From positions 19,089 to 83,088 of the forward strand of contig JAQZBN010000013.1 of NCBI GenBank assembly GCA_029238935.1: a DNA stretch of 64,000 nucleotides, read 5' to 3'. The first letter of the stretch is position 1. Each line of letters opens with the position of its first letter. The notes below the pieces were generated by a model, which saw only the letters and a list, made by a program, of their open reading frames with translations, was not told the DNA's origin and did no database searches. The position numbers and the translations under genes were made by a program. The DNA comes from Herbinix sp. (GTDB taxonomy: Bacteria > Bacillota > Clostridia > Lachnospirales > Lachnospiraceae). Below are positions 40,220-51,021 of the stretch, piece by piece.

Positions 40220-40924
40220 CTATTTGAATAAATATCGAATGTATTCAATGGCATTTTCAGAATGTTTGGAGTTAGCAACAATTCCAAGAACATAAGGATC
40301 GGAAGGAGTCGTACTGTTCTGATACAACTTGGTATTGGTTAAATAAACACCGTAAACACCGTTTTCCTTTGTATCTTCCATCTCGGAAGAAAAGAAGCTA
40401 TCCGTTAGATTACTGTAAAGGTCGGTTGGCATCGCATCGGATAGTTCAACGAGATAACCATAATATGCATAGGATTTGAATTCTGATTCTGGTGCAATGA
40501 TAACATCTACCTCTGAGGAAGCAATGTATGTAGTCAAGGCTTGCTTCATGTTCATTGTATAGTCTCCGGTTTGATTGAAAAAGAAGGAAGAATTTAAATA
40601 AACTTCCTGGGTCTCGGGATCTAACTGCAGTACATCCGAAAATTCGGCTTCCACCTGCTCCAATACGTCGTCGGGAAGGGGGTTATTAATCATAGCGGCA
40701 TAAAATACCGTATCAACATTTGGCGTTATGATTGTATGTATTACATAAATCAAAAATGCGATTCCAGCTACAGAAGCAATAAAATGTATTTTATAATATT
40801 CCCATAAGTAAGCTCTTTTTTCTCGAAAAGACATTTCTTTTAATTTTTGCTTCTCTGATTGCTCTATTCTTGGCTGATAGATATCAGCTTCATCATTTAA
40901 TCTTGTTTCCTTGGGCATGGTCAA
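40220..40924 (-). CDS. Single-TM protein of unknown function
   Basis: 234 aa with TM 'IHFIASVAGIAFLIYVIHTII' and soluble exterior domain. Confidence 0.65.
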   Translation of the reverse strand: MTMPKETRLNDEADIYQPRIEQSEKQKLKEMSFREKRAYLWEYYKIHFIASVAGIAFLIYVIHTIITPNVDTVFYAAMINNPLPDDVLEQVEAEFSDVLQLDPETQEVYLNSSFFFNQTGDYTMNMKQALTTYIASSEVDVIIAPESEFKSYAYYGYLVELSDAMPTDLYSNLTDSFFSSEMEDTKENGVYGVYLTNTKLYQNSTTPSDPYVLGIVANSKHSENAIEYIRYLFK

Positions 40925-41082
40925 ACCTCATTTCTATTTCATTCGTGTAAAATAAAATTTGAGTTCTATCAAATTAAAAACAGTTTATCATAGATACTCA
41001 GTGAAAAAAAGAAATTTCTTATAAAATATATCTTAAAAATTAAATAACAGATTTTTATTATCAATACATACGAAAACAAGAT

Positions 41083-42699
41083 CTAGTTAGCATTAAACCA
41101 AGGAAGAAGATCCATAAGTTTTTCTGATCCAAGTTTTTCGGATAGGGTAGTGAAAACCTCTTCTGTATGAATGGCAGCAAGATATTCATCTAGTTCATTC
41201 CATTCATAACTCTGCTCTGTATCAGCCGGTATGGTAAAGGAGTAGTCCTTCAGCTTTTCCAAAGAAGAAGTCAAGGTAATTAGTGATGCATTGCCCATCT
41301 GAAGTTTGAATACAGATTGCTGAAGGTTATTATCATCCATTAGTTCGAATAGAACCTCCGTACCCATAAAGGAGGGAGAGGTGATCCGAATAGAACCTTG
41401 ATAAAAGTCCTGACCTTCTACAACTGTTGAGGCTACATTGTTAAATTGTATATCGAAAGAATAGCCAGATTGCAGCGTAGTAGCGGCGATCGGTGCAATT
41501 ACCAGGTTACCCATACCATCATAGAACCCATTTTTATAAGTAATTGATCCAACAAAATGAATCAGCTTTTTACCCTCTTGATTAGCAACATATACATCGA
41601 GAGCAGCATGGTTAAGATTTCTTGTAATCATATAACCAAAGGTAGAAGGTGTATCCTCTAATAGATCAGAACCAAACCGTTTTACTTCCCTACCGATAAT
41701 ATTACCGCGATGATCAACATTGATTATTATTTGAAGGGCAATATCCTCTGAAGGGGAAGGATATACCGAATCGAGGTATAGGATACTTCGTTCAATTGTA
41801 GAGACATAATCCTCCTTTGTTATGGATAAGCTAGGAAGAAGCTTTAGCAGCAAAGGATCTTTTTTTGCCTCTGTAAGGATTGCTGTAAGGAAATCATATT
41901 GTTCTTTCTCAGAAAAGGAAAGAGTTAACTTTGTAGTTTTGTCAGTCAATTCACCAACGGTTAGAGAATAATTTTTCTCCATCGTTACATTCGATGTTCT
42001 GTTAAGATAAAGATCACGGTAACGAGAAAGGAAGTTTGTAACTTCTTCTGTGGTAGGAGCAGCTTCCAGATGTTCAGTAGGATTATCTAAGCCAAGAACA
42101 GCAGAAGTAATCTTTAAAAAGGAAGGGGAAATTTCAGGGGAACGAAGAAATAGTTCCTCCATCAGGTTAAGGGTGTACATTTCGAGGGAAACCAGAGATT
42201 TTCGATTGATACCGAGGGATAAGGAGGACTTAGTATTGCTTCCGCTCTTTGCTGCAAGGATATCTGCTTGAAACGATTGTAATGATATACCCAGATTAGC
42301 TTCAAACTCCTCTGGATTTACATCGGTATAGGATTTTAATAAAGCTAAGACCGTAGGACGATCGAAGGTAAGTTCGGAGGTTAACTGGTATGCCTGGGGT
42401 TCTTTTCCAGCGAAAAATTTAGAATTATATGCTTCACTAAGTTGATCAATGGATTTCGTCAAGGCCATTTCTTCTACATAACGATAATATTCGGCGGGGG
42501 TTTTCGTTGCCAGAGCGAAGGAATTAGCAAGGGTAGGCGAAAAGCCATAAGCTGTAATCCCAGCGGATAGAATAAGAAATAATATCAAAAACAATAGAAA
42601 ACTTCTTTTATGAGAGTACTTGCTCTTTTTTGAGGTTTTGAACGTAGTGTCAGGTACCTGATGTAAAGATGAGCGCGTAGTTGTTTCGGGGTCTAGCAT
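41083..42699 (-). CDS. Single-TM protein of unknown function with large exterior domain
   Basis: 538 aa, TM 'SFLLFLILFLILSAGITAYGF'; no family recognised with confidence. Confidence 0.7.
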   Translation of the reverse strand: MLDPETTTRSSLHQVPDTTFKTSKKSKYSHKRSFLLFLILFLILSAGITAYGFSPTLANSFALATKTPAEYYRYVEEMALTKSIDQLSEAYNSKFFAGKEPQAYQLTSELTFDRPTVLALLKSYTDVNPEEFEANLGISLQSFQADILAAKSGSNTKSSLSLGINRKSLVSLEMYTLNLMEELFLRSPEISPSFLKITSAVLGLDNPTEHLEAAPTTEEVTNFLSRYRDLYLNRTSNVTMEKNYSLTVGELTDKTTKLTLSFSEKEQYDFLTAILTEAKKDPLLLKLLPSLSITKEDYVSTIERSILYLDSVYPSPSEDIALQIIINVDHRGNIIGREVKRFGSDLLEDTPSTFGYMITRNLNHAALDVYVANQEGKKLIHFVGSITYKNGFYDGMGNLVIAPIAATTLQSGYSFDIQFNNVASTVVEGQDFYQGSIRITSPSFMGTEVLFELMDDNNLQQSVFKLQMGNASLITLTSSLEKLKDYSFTIPADTEQSYEWNELDEYLAAIHTEEVFTTLSEKLGSEKLMDLLPWFNAN

Positions 42700-42845
42700 A
42701 GGATTCTCCTTCTGATGATGAAAAATTTATGTACTATTTCATACTACTACATTTTATAAGATTAATAAATGGAGAATGCTGTAAGAGAGAAAACATTCGA
42801 TCGTTTATATTGGCTTTATACATGAAAGTGTACTTTAGGCAAAGA

Positions 42846-42874
42846 TTGAAATGGATATAAATGTATATTATAAT
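42846..42874 (+). promoter_or_regulatory. Sigma-A-type promoter upstream of cellobiose phosphorylase gene
   Basis: TTGAAA (42846-42851), 17-nt spacer, TATAAT (42869-42874). Confidence 0.65.
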
Positions 42875-42911
42875 GGATAGGGTATAAATAAGTAATAAGG
42901 AGGAACTAGCT

Positions 42912-45350
42912 ATGCAATTTGGATTTTTTGATGATTCAAAGAAGGAGTACGTTATTACAACTCCGAGAACACCGTATCCTTGGATCAACTATTTAGGATC
43001 ACAAGATTTTTTCTCTTTGATCTCTAACACAGCGGGGGGGTATAGTTTTTACAAGGATGCAAAGTTAAGAAGAATCACCAGATTTCGTTATAATAATGTT
43101 CCCTTGGATTTAGGTGGCGGGCGTTATTATTATATTTACGATGAAGGTGATGTATGGTCTCCAGGTTGGGCACCGATGAAGAAGGAATTAGAGCATTATG
43201 AATGCAGACATGGTATGGGATATACCAAGATTACCGGTGAACGAGGTCAGGTTGAGACTGAAGTAACGTTCTTTGTTCCAATCAACTATAATACAGAAAT
43301 TCATAAGGTAGTGGTAAAGAATAAGTCCAAGCAGGCAAAGAAGATCAAATTGTTTTCATTTCTTGAATGGTGCTTATGGAATGCGCAGGACGATACGACC
43401 AATTTTCAGAGAAATTTTAACACTGGAGAAGTAGAGGTAAAGGGATCTGCTATTTATCACAAGACAGAGTATAAGGAGAGAAGAAATCACTATGCCTTCT
43501 TTTCTGTTAATACCGAGATAGCAGGATTTGATTCCGACAGAGAAAGTTTTATTGGGACGTATAACGGATTTGATCATCCACAAGTGGTACTTGCGGGTCA
43601 GTCTAATAATTCTGTGGCAGACGGATGGTCACCAATCGCCTCTCACTGCATCGAAATAAACTTAGCAGCAGGGGAACGAAAAGATCTTGTTTTCCTTATG
43701 GGATATGTGGAGAATGTATTGGAAGAGAAATGGGAAAGCAAAAATGTAATTAATAAGAAAAAAGCAGAGGAAATGATGGCTGCATTCTCTACAACAGAAG
43801 CAGTGGATAAGGCATTCGCAGAATTGGGGGAGTACTGGGATACACTTTTATCAAAATATACCATTCAATCTGCAGACGATAAATTAAATCGTATGGTTAA
43901 TATATGGAATCAGTATCAATGTATGGTAACGTTTAATTTATCCAGAAGCGCATCCTACTTTGAGTCCGGTATTGGAAGAGGAATGGGATTTCGGGATTCA
44001 AATCAGGATTTACTGGGCTTTGTCCACCAGATACCGGATCGGGCAAGAGAGAGAATTATTGATCTTGCTTCAACTCAGTTAGAGGATGGAGGAGCATATC
44101 ATCAGTATCAGCCGCTGACGAAGAAGGGAAATGATGAGATTGGCGGTAATTTTAATGATGATCCTTTATGGTTAATCCTTGCTGTAGTCGCTTATATCAA
44201 AGAAACCGGTGATTTTAGTATCTTAGATATCATGACACCGTTTGATAACGATGAAAGTACAAGTACACCATTAGCCGATCATCTGAAACGTTCCTTTGAT
44301 CATGTCATTCATAATGTCGGACCACACGGACTTCCATTGATTGGCCGTGCTGACTGGAATGACTGTCTAAATTTAAACTGTTTCTCTACCGAGCCGGGAG
44401 AATCTTTCCAGACGACCACCAGTAAGGACGGAAGAGTAGCGGAATCCGTAATGATCGCGGGTATGTTTGCTTATATCGGTGAGGAATATGCAAAGCTAAT
44501 GGAACTTACCGGTAATCAAGATGAAGCAGACCGTGCTTATAAAGAAGTTATAAAAATGAGAGAAATCATTATGGAGCATGGCTGGGATGGAGAATGGTTC
44601 CTCCGTGCTTATGATGATTATGGTAAGAAGATTGGCAGTAGCGAATGTGAAGAGGGTAAGATCTTTATTGAGTCCCAAGGCTTTTGTATTATGGGTAAAT
44701 GTGGTATTCAGGATGGGAAAGCATTGAAAGCGCTAGATTCCATTGAAGAACGTTTGGGAACCAACTATGGTCTTGTATTGAATAACCCTGCATTTACAAA
44801 ATATTATGTTGAATATGGTGAGATCTCTTCTTATCCGGCAGGTTATAAAGAAAATGCGGGTATCTTCTGCCATAACAATGCATGGATCATGGTTGCAGAA
44901 GCGTTAATGGGCAGAGGGGATAAAGCCTTTGATTATTATACAAGAATTGCGCCGGCATATACGGAGGAATATTCTGAAACTCACCGGATGGAACCCTATG
45001 TATACTCCCAGATGGTGGCAGGTAAGGATGCAAAGAGGTTTGGAGAAGCAAAGAACTCTTGGCTTACCGGAACGGCATCATGGAACTTTGTTGCAATTAC
45101 TCAATATATTCTTGGGATTAAACCGGAATACAATGGATTGATGATTGACCCATCCATACCGAAGGACTGGAACGAATATAGTATTACCCGTGAGTTCAGA
45201 GGAGATACTTATCATATTACCGTTCAAAATCCGAAGCATGTGTGCAATGGTGTATCCAAATTATCTGTCGATGGTACAGAGGTTTCAGGTAATATTATTC
45301 CTGTAGCGGGAGATCAAAAGCTTCATGAAGTGATTGTTGTCCTAGGATAA
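42912..45350 (+). CDS. Cellobiose phosphorylase (GH94)
   Basis: Strong resemblance to clostridial cellobiose phosphorylases: '[27 protein letters not shown]', '[32 protein letters not shown]', '[18 protein letters not shown]'. Confidence 0.95.
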   Translation: MQFGFFDDSKKEYVITTPRTPYPWINYLGSQDFFSLISNTAGGYSFYKDAKLRRITRFRYNNVPLDLGGGRYYYIYDEGDVWSPGWAPMKKELEHYECRHGMGYTKITGERGQVETEVTFFVPINYNTEIHKVVVKNKSKQAKKIKLFSFLEWCLWNAQDDTTNFQRNFNTGEVEVKGSAIYHKTEYKERRNHYAFFSVNTEIAGFDSDRESFIGTYNGFDHPQVVLAGQSNNSVADGWSPIASHCIEINLAAGERKDLVFLMGYVENVLEEKWESKNVINKKKAEEMMAAFSTTEAVDKAFAELGEYWDTLLSKYTIQSADDKLNRMVNIWNQYQCMVTFNLSRSASYFESGIGRGMGFRDSNQDLLGFVHQIPDRARERIIDLASTQLEDGGAYHQYQPLTKKGNDEIGGNFNDDPLWLILAVVAYIKETGDFSILDIMTPFDNDESTSTPLADHLKRSFDHVIHNVGPHGLPLIGRADWNDCLNLNCFSTEPGESFQTTTSKDGRVAESVMIAGMFAYIGEEYAKLMELTGNQDEADRAYKEVIKMREIIMEHGWDGEWFLRAYDDYGKKIGSSECEEGKIFIESQGFCIMGKCGIQDGKALKALDSIEERLGTNYGLVLNNPAFTKYYVEYGEISSYPAGYKENAGIFCHNNAWIMVAEALMGRGDKAFDYYTRIAPAYTEEYSETHRMEPYVYSQMVAGKDAKRFGEAKNSWLTGTASWNFVAITQYILGIKPEYNGLMIDPSIPKDWNEYSITREFRGDTYHITVQNPKHVCNGVSKLSVDGTEVSGNIIPVAGDQKLHEVIVVLG

Positions 45351-45365
45351 ATATTAAAATCGATG

Positions 45366-45400
45366 GAGACCGGTAATTTTATATCCGGTCTCTTTTCTTG
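45366..45400 (+). terminator. Rho-independent terminator after GH94 gene
   Basis: GAGACCGG...CCGGTCTC then TTTTCTT. Confidence 0.85.
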
Positions 45401-45524
45401 GGTGCAACATGAGAAATAACGATGGATGTATCTTGTTTATCTTAAGAACAAAAATATCTGGAAAAGAGATAGGGAAATGGTGTATACTGTCTATAGAGTC
45501 AGATGATAGGAGGATATCACTAGA

Positions 45525-46415
45525 ATGAAAAAGTTCTTAAGCATTATAGTTGCAGTATTACCTGCCTTAGCGGCATTTGGAATTCAAGTTTTAGGGGCTA
45601 TTTTATTTTTAATCTTTTATGGAATTATATATTTTCTCACCACCGGTATAAGCGCAATCAACTCCGGTGATGGAGATGTTGCATCCTCATTGGAGGATTT
45701 TGTGAACAATGTATTATTATCAACGGAAGTGAATTATCTTGGATCAGCCTTATCCATTGTACTATGTGGAGTGGTTTTTTACTTTTGGTATCGAGGCATA
45801 ACCCGTAATGAAGCAAAAGTAAAACTTCGTAGTATTTGTACCGGTAAAAATATCGGATTGCTGGTTTTGCTCGGATTGGGTAGCCAATTTTTAATATCAG
45901 GACTCTTATCCATGATACTACCCTTTATGGAGGATCTTCTTACCGACTATGCAGAAACCATGGAACTGTTGCAGAGTGGAAATACTATAGTAGTAGTGTT
46001 ATTGACGGTATTGATTGCTCCAATTTGTGAAGAATTAATCTTTCGTGGTGTGATTTTACACAACTTAAACCGTCAGCTTCCTTTTCTGGCCGCCAACCTG
46101 ATACAGGCAGCATTATTTGGTATTTATCACATGAATATTGTCCAGGGAGTTTATGCCTTCCTATTGGGTTATGTTCTTGGGTATGTATTTTATAAATTTA
46201 GAACTATCGTTGCACCTATTGCTCTTCATATGATAGTAAACAGTAGTGCATTCCTGATAGAGCTATTTCCAAGTTATTATTTTGTCTTTATTCTCTTCCT
46301 GGTGATTGGTGCAATTGCGATGTTCGTTGCTATATTCTTCATTCAAAAGACAGAAGCACCGATTATGGTGATGAAGACAAAGATAAGTTCTTATGGAGAC
46401 TTTGACGATAACTAG
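45525..46415 (+). CDS. CPBP-family intramembrane glutamic/metalloprotease
   Basis: 'APICEELIFRGVIL' (EExxxR), 'ALFGIYHMN', multiple TM segments. Confidence 0.88.
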   Translation: MKKFLSIIVAVLPALAAFGIQVLGAILFLIFYGIIYFLTTGISAINSGDGDVASSLEDFVNNVLLSTEVNYLGSALSIVLCGVVFYFWYRGITRNEAKVKLRSICTGKNIGLLVLLGLGSQFLISGLLSMILPFMEDLLTDYAETMELLQSGNTIVVVLLTVLIAPICEELIFRGVILHNLNRQLPFLAANLIQAALFGIYHMNIVQGVYAFLLGYVLGYVFYKFRTIVAPIALHMIVNSSAFLIELFPSYYFVFILFLVIGAIAMFVAIFFIQKTEAPIMVMKTKISSYGDFDDN

Positions 46416-46452
46416 GAAAACCCACTAAGTATGTTATTGATAGGTATCTAAA

Positions 46453-46489
46453 AATAATCATTGCAGAAACTGTAATGGTTATTTTTTTA
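46453..46489 (+). terminator. Candidate rho-independent terminator
   Basis: AATAATCATTGCAG-AAA-CTGTAATGGTTATT (mismatched) then TTTTTTT. Confidence 0.6.
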
Positions 46490-46621
46490 TTCAAACAGCA
46501 TGGGCAAACTCTTTATTTTTCTTTCTTCGATAAAATATGCTTTCTTTGATTAAATATGGGATAGTTATGGGTAGAATAATTAGTGCCATTATTAAATCCA
46601 ATGATTAAAGAAGGATGTATT

Positions 46622-47530
46622 ATGTCTAGTAAAGAAAAACGAAAACAATTTTTAGTTCATAAGAATCGGATTATATTATATACAATATTGAGCTTAGTGC
46701 TATTCGGAGCAGCTTTTTCCTGGCTTTTATATCAGGTAAGACCTGACATTGTCTTTGGCTTTCGGGATTACTTTACTCCAAGAGATGAGATTATCTTGGA
46801 GGAATATGAGATTAAGCAACTAACCTTAATCCAAGCCTCCACCTATATTGTTACGAGACAAGAGGAGGTGAGCTATAATAATAATCTTCTACTAGTGAAT
46901 AACAACTACAAAGTAGCTGATGATATAACGCTACAGCTGGTTGAGATTGGAGAGACTGGATTGCTTTTAGACAAGGAAGTAGTGGAACCTTTGAACCACC
47001 TACTTGCTACGGCAGAGGAAGTTACCGGACAGCACATTTATTTATCCTCTGCCTATCGTACCGGTGAAAGACAAGCTGAGTTATATGAGGATGACCCTAA
47101 GATTGCTGCAGAACCCGGCATGAGTGAACATCAAATAGGTTTGGCAGCAGATTTGATAGTTAAGAATTTTGGACAAAGAAGGTTTGTTAAAACAGAGGCT
47201 GGTAAATGGGTGAATCAGAATTGTTGGAAATATGGATTTATTATACGTTATCCTTTTCTTCGTAAGGATGTCACCGGGTTTGCCTATGAGCCTTGGCATA
47301 TTAGGTATGTTGGTCTTCCACATTCGGAAATTATATATCACAATCGTTTAACCTTAGAGGAGTATAATTCAATGTTGGAGACAGGACATTTTTATCAGTA
47401 TCATAATTATGTATTTGGAGCTGTATCCGGCCCGGATATACAAGTTCCGCAAGATCTTAGAAAAGTCACTGTTTCTAGTGATAATACCGGAAGATATATC
47501 ATAACAGGCATTGTATTAGGACAAGAATAG
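46622..47530 (+). CDS. M15 D-alanyl-D-alanine carboxypeptidase (VanY-like), membrane-anchored
   Basis: 'YLSSAYRTGERQAELY', 'PGMSEHQIGLAADLIV', 'EPWHIRYVG' Zn-peptidase signature; Met 46622 has RBS AAGAAGGA. Confidence 0.9.
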   Translation: MSSKEKRKQFLVHKNRIILYTILSLVLFGAAFSWLLYQVRPDIVFGFRDYFTPRDEIILEEYEIKQLTLIQASTYIVTRQEEVSYNNNLLLVNNNYKVADDITLQLVEIGETGLLLDKEVVEPLNHLLATAEEVTGQHIYLSSAYRTGERQAELYEDDPKIAAEPGMSEHQIGLAADLIVKNFGQRRFVKTEAGKWVNQNCWKYGFIIRYPFLRKDVTGFAYEPWHIRYVGLPHSEIIYHNRLTLEEYNSMLETGHFYQYHNYVFGAVSGPDIQVPQDLRKVTVSSDNTGRYIITGIVLGQE

Positions 47531-47642
47531 ACTTAGGGGAAGGGGGTTTTTCATATTTTTTCTTGCAATCCCAATAGAAATCATTTATTATGTATAATAC
47601 AATTGAATAATGAGAGTGAATTCATAAGTGAGGAGTGAAATT

Positions 47643-49214
47643 ATGCTGAAACGAAATGTAACTAAAATCCTTTTCCTTATCGCGTTATTAACTATTGCAC
47701 TCTACGGATGTAGTGGCAACAAGGAAAATACCAATGAGGAAAATACTCCTGCAGATGAGAATCAGTCTTCTGCTGAACCTACCTATGGCGGTTCAGTCAC
47801 AGTTGGAATCACACAGGATCTGGATAGTCTTGACCCACACAAAGCAGTAGCGGCAGGAACTAAAGAGGTTTTATTCAACATTTTTGAGGGCTTAGTTAAG
47901 TTCGATAAGGATGGAAATTTAGTTCCCGCAGTAGCAGAACGTTATGAGATATCTACCGATGGTATGGAGTATACCTTTACCCTTCGGGATGGAGTGAAGT
48001 TTCATAATGGGAACCCTGTTACAACGGATGATATCGTATATTCTATAAAACGAAGTGCCGGAATGCTTACGCCAGTTGATCCATTGGTTGTGGTAGAGTC
48101 GGCGCTTTCTGTCATTTCTGAAGTAACAGCCGTAGATGAAAAGACGGTAAAGATTACTCTTAGTAAAGCAGATACCGAGCTGCTTTCCTATCTAACCTGT
48201 GCAATTATCCCCGCTGATTACGATGCACTAGATACAAAACCTGTAGGTACAGGCCCCTTTCAATTTGTATCCTACACCCCATTGGAAAGCATCGTTATGG
48301 AGAAGAATGAAGATTATTATGTAGAAGGAGTTCCCTATTTAGATCAGGTAACCTTTAAAATGTCTGCGAATACAGATGCTGCATTTTTGGAATTAAGTGC
48401 AGGTTCGATCGATATTCTGCCTTACCTGACGGATGCTCAGGCAGCACAGATGCCGACCGGATATCACTTAGAGGCAGGCAGTATGAATCTTATTCAGGGA
48501 ATGTTCTTAAACAATGGCGTGGAACCTTTTAATAATCCAACCGTCAGAAAAGCCCTCAGCTATGCAATCGATCGTCAGGCTATCATTGATATGGTAGGCG
48601 GAGGACGTGGTGATGTCATTGGAACGAATATGTTCCCCGGATTTAAAAAGTACTATAACGCAGATTTGGATACCTACTATAACTATGATATTGAAAAAGC
48701 AAAAGCATTACTTGCAGAAGCAGGATATCCCGATGGTTTTACCTTTACTGTTACGGTGCCATCCAATTATCAGTTTCATGTAGATACAGCTCAGGTAATC
48801 GTAGAGCAGTTGAAGCAGATCGGTGTAACGGCTGAGATACAATTAATTGAATGGGCTAGCTGGCTATCCGATGTTTATGCAGGAAGAAATTATCAAGCGA
48901 CGGTAGTAGGTCTTGCAGCGGAAGTTGCACCAAGAAAAGCATTGGAGAGATTTCAATCCGATGCAGATAATAATTTTTTGAATTATAAAAATGAAGAATT
49001 TGACCATATCTATGGTTTAGGTGAAAATACCACCGATGAAAATGAAAAAATAGATTATTACAAACAGATGCAGACCTTATTAACTGAGGATGCAGTTGCA
49101 ATTTATATCCAAGACCCATATCAGCTCACAGCGGTTAGTGACAAATTGGGCGGATATACCTATTATCCAATCTATGTACAGGATATGTCTCTGGTATATC
49201 ACAAGGGCGAATAA
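47643..49214 (+). CDS. ABC transporter peptide/oligopeptide-binding lipoprotein
   Basis: Lipobox 'IALYGC'; SBP family 5 'SLDPHKAVAAGTKEVLFNIFEGLVKFDKDGNLVPAVAERYEIS'. Confidence 0.92.
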   Translation: MLKRNVTKILFLIALLTIALYGCSGNKENTNEENTPADENQSSAEPTYGGSVTVGITQDLDSLDPHKAVAAGTKEVLFNIFEGLVKFDKDGNLVPAVAERYEISTDGMEYTFTLRDGVKFHNGNPVTTDDIVYSIKRSAGMLTPVDPLVVVESALSVISEVTAVDEKTVKITLSKADTELLSYLTCAIIPADYDALDTKPVGTGPFQFVSYTPLESIVMEKNEDYYVEGVPYLDQVTFKMSANTDAAFLELSAGSIDILPYLTDAQAAQMPTGYHLEAGSMNLIQGMFLNNGVEPFNNPTVRKALSYAIDRQAIIDMVGGGRGDVIGTNMFPGFKKYYNADLDTYYNYDIEKAKALLAEAGYPDGFTFTVTVPSNYQFHVDTAQVIVEQLKQIGVTAEIQLIEWASWLSDVYAGRNYQATVVGLAAEVAPRKALERFQSDADNNFLNYKNEEFDHIYGLGENTTDENEKIDYYKQMQTLLTEDAVAIYIQDPYQLTAVSDKLGGYTYYPIYVQDMSLVYHKGE

Positions 49215-49234
49215 ATCTAGGAGGTGAAGGTAGG

Positions 49235-50176
49235 ATGAAATATATCATAAAAAAAATCATTACTCTCATTATGACTTTGTTGTTGGTCTCCATCTTTACC
49301 TTCACTGCATTTCAATTAATCCCCGGGGATAGCGCAACTGCTATCCTCGGTATGGAAGCTACCGAAGACGCCAAGGAAGCTCTTAGAGAGGAGCTTGGTT
49401 TAAATAAAAGTATACCGGAACGGTATCTGAACTGGTTATTAGATGCTATAAAAGGCGACTTTGGTACCTCCATACAGTATAGTGATATGCCGGTTCATGA
49501 ATTAATCCGTGATCGACTTACTGTGACGGTGTATCTCGCATTGATTTCTTTTGCGTTCATCATCATCATCTCCATTCCTCTGGGAATTCTGACCTCAAAG
49601 AAGAAGGATGGTTTTCTGGACAGGGTAATTACCTTTTTTACACAGCTTTCTATGGCAGTTCCACCGTTCGTCCTGGGCATAATGATTATTTTGCTCTTTG
49701 GTATTATATTAAAATGGTTTACACCGGGGAAATTCGTTCATCCTAGTGATAGCCTTTTTGGTTTTTTTCGATTTATCATTTTTCCTGCCATAGCAGTTGC
49801 TATTCCCAAGGTGGCTATGCTGGTTAAGTTCCTCCGCAGTTCGATCCTAAGGCAGAAGGATATGGATTATGTGCGGACTGCAAAAAGTAAGGGAATGAAG
49901 GAAGACGATATCCTTTATCATCATGTATTAAAAAATGCATTGATTCCTGTTATAACATTTCTGGCAATGATGCTTGCTGACCTACTGGCAGGAATCATAT
50001 TAATAGAACAGGTATTTAACTTGCCTGGATTAGGAAGACAATTGGTAGTTGCCATCGGAGGCAGAGATTTTTCTGTGGTACAGGCAATTATTTTATATAT
50101 TGCAGCAGTAGTCGTGGTAATTAATTTTATCGTAGATATTTTGTATCAATGGATTGATCCCAGAGTGGCAAATTGA
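49235..50176 (+). CDS. Dpp/Opp-type ABC permease (DppB-like)
   Basis: 'FQLIPGDSATAILG', 'TAKSKGMKEDDILYHHVLKNALIPVITFLAMMLADLLAGIILIEQVFNLPGLG'. Confidence 0.94.
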   Translation: MKYIIKKIITLIMTLLLVSIFTFTAFQLIPGDSATAILGMEATEDAKEALREELGLNKSIPERYLNWLLDAIKGDFGTSIQYSDMPVHELIRDRLTVTVYLALISFAFIIIISIPLGILTSKKKDGFLDRVITFFTQLSMAVPPFVLGIMIILLFGIILKWFTPGKFVHPSDSLFGFFRFIIFPAIAVAIPKVAMLVKFLRSSILRQKDMDYVRTAKSKGMKEDDILYHHVLKNALIPVITFLAMMLADLLAGIILIEQVFNLPGLGRQLVVAIGGRDFSVVQAIILYIAAVVVVINFIVDILYQWIDPRVAN

Positions 50177-50214
50177 TCTGGATGAGTGGAATTCATAAAG
50201 AATAGGAGTGGGGA

Positions 50215-51021
50215 ATGATATCTTTCAAGAGAAAAAACAATACGAATTTCATAATCGGATGTATTATGACAGGAGTAATTGCTCTGTTTGTCCTTGTCGG
50301 TGTATTCTATACACCCTATGATCCAAATCAAATGAATGGCAGTTTAAAGAATGTATCTCCCAGTCTTTCACATCTGTTTGGTACTGATAATTTTGGTAGA
50401 GATATCTTCAGCCGCGTCATGGAAGGAGCAGGAACCACTTTTATGATCGCAGTTATTACAGTATTGATCGGAGCTGGAATTGGGATACTTCTGGGAGCAG
50501 TGACCGGATATTTTGGGGGTGTACTGGATGAAGTTCTGATGAGGGTAAATGACAGCGTAACTTCATTTCCCAGCATACTTTTAGCACTGGTATTTGTCAG
50601 TATTCTGGGAGCAGGTACTTATAATATCGTCCTAGCTCTGGGTATTATCTTTATACCCAGCTTTGCCCGTGTTGTACGCAGCGAGTTTTTAATTTATCGA
50701 GAGATGGATTTTGTGAAGAATGCAAAGCTGATGGGAGCGGGACATCTTAGAATTATGTTTGTCCATATACTACCAAATACAAAACCAATTCTGCTTACAT
50801 CCCTAATGATTGGTTTTAATAATGCAGTACTGGCAGAAGCAGGTATGAGTTATCTGGGACTGGGGGTACAACCCCCTCAGGCAAGCCTTGGAAGAATGCT
50901 ATCGGAAGCGCAAGCCTATCTGCTCTATGCCCCTTGGTATGCCTTGGCTCCGGGTTTAATGATTGTAATGACGGTTCTTTCGGTGAATTTAATGAGTGGA
51001 GGTGCCGTGAATGAAAGATAA
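50215..51021 (+). CDS. Dpp/Opp-type ABC permease (DppC-like)
   Basis: 'HLFGTDNFGRDIFSRVMEGAGTTFMIA', 'NAKLMGAGHLRIMFVHILPNTKPILL'. Confidence 0.94.
   Translation: MISFKRKNNTNFIIGCIMTGVIALFVLVGVFYTPYDPNQMNGSLKNVSPSLSHLFGTDNFGRDIFSRVMEGAGTTFMIAVITVLIGAGIGILLGAVTGYFGGVLDEVLMRVNDSVTSFPSILLALVFVSILGAGTYNIVLALGIIFIPSFARVVRSEFLIYREMDFVKNAKLMGAGHLRIMFVHILPNTKPILLTSLMIGFNNAVLAEAGMSYLGLGVQPPQASLGRMLSEAQAYLLYAPWYALAPGLMIVMTVLSVNLMSGGAVNER

Noticed and set aside
45525-46415. Bacteriocin-processing or immunity locus based on CPBP proteases (also 62957-63865)
   Set aside because: No small precursor peptide or ABC exporter/peptidase beside either CPBP gene; common family in Firmicutes.
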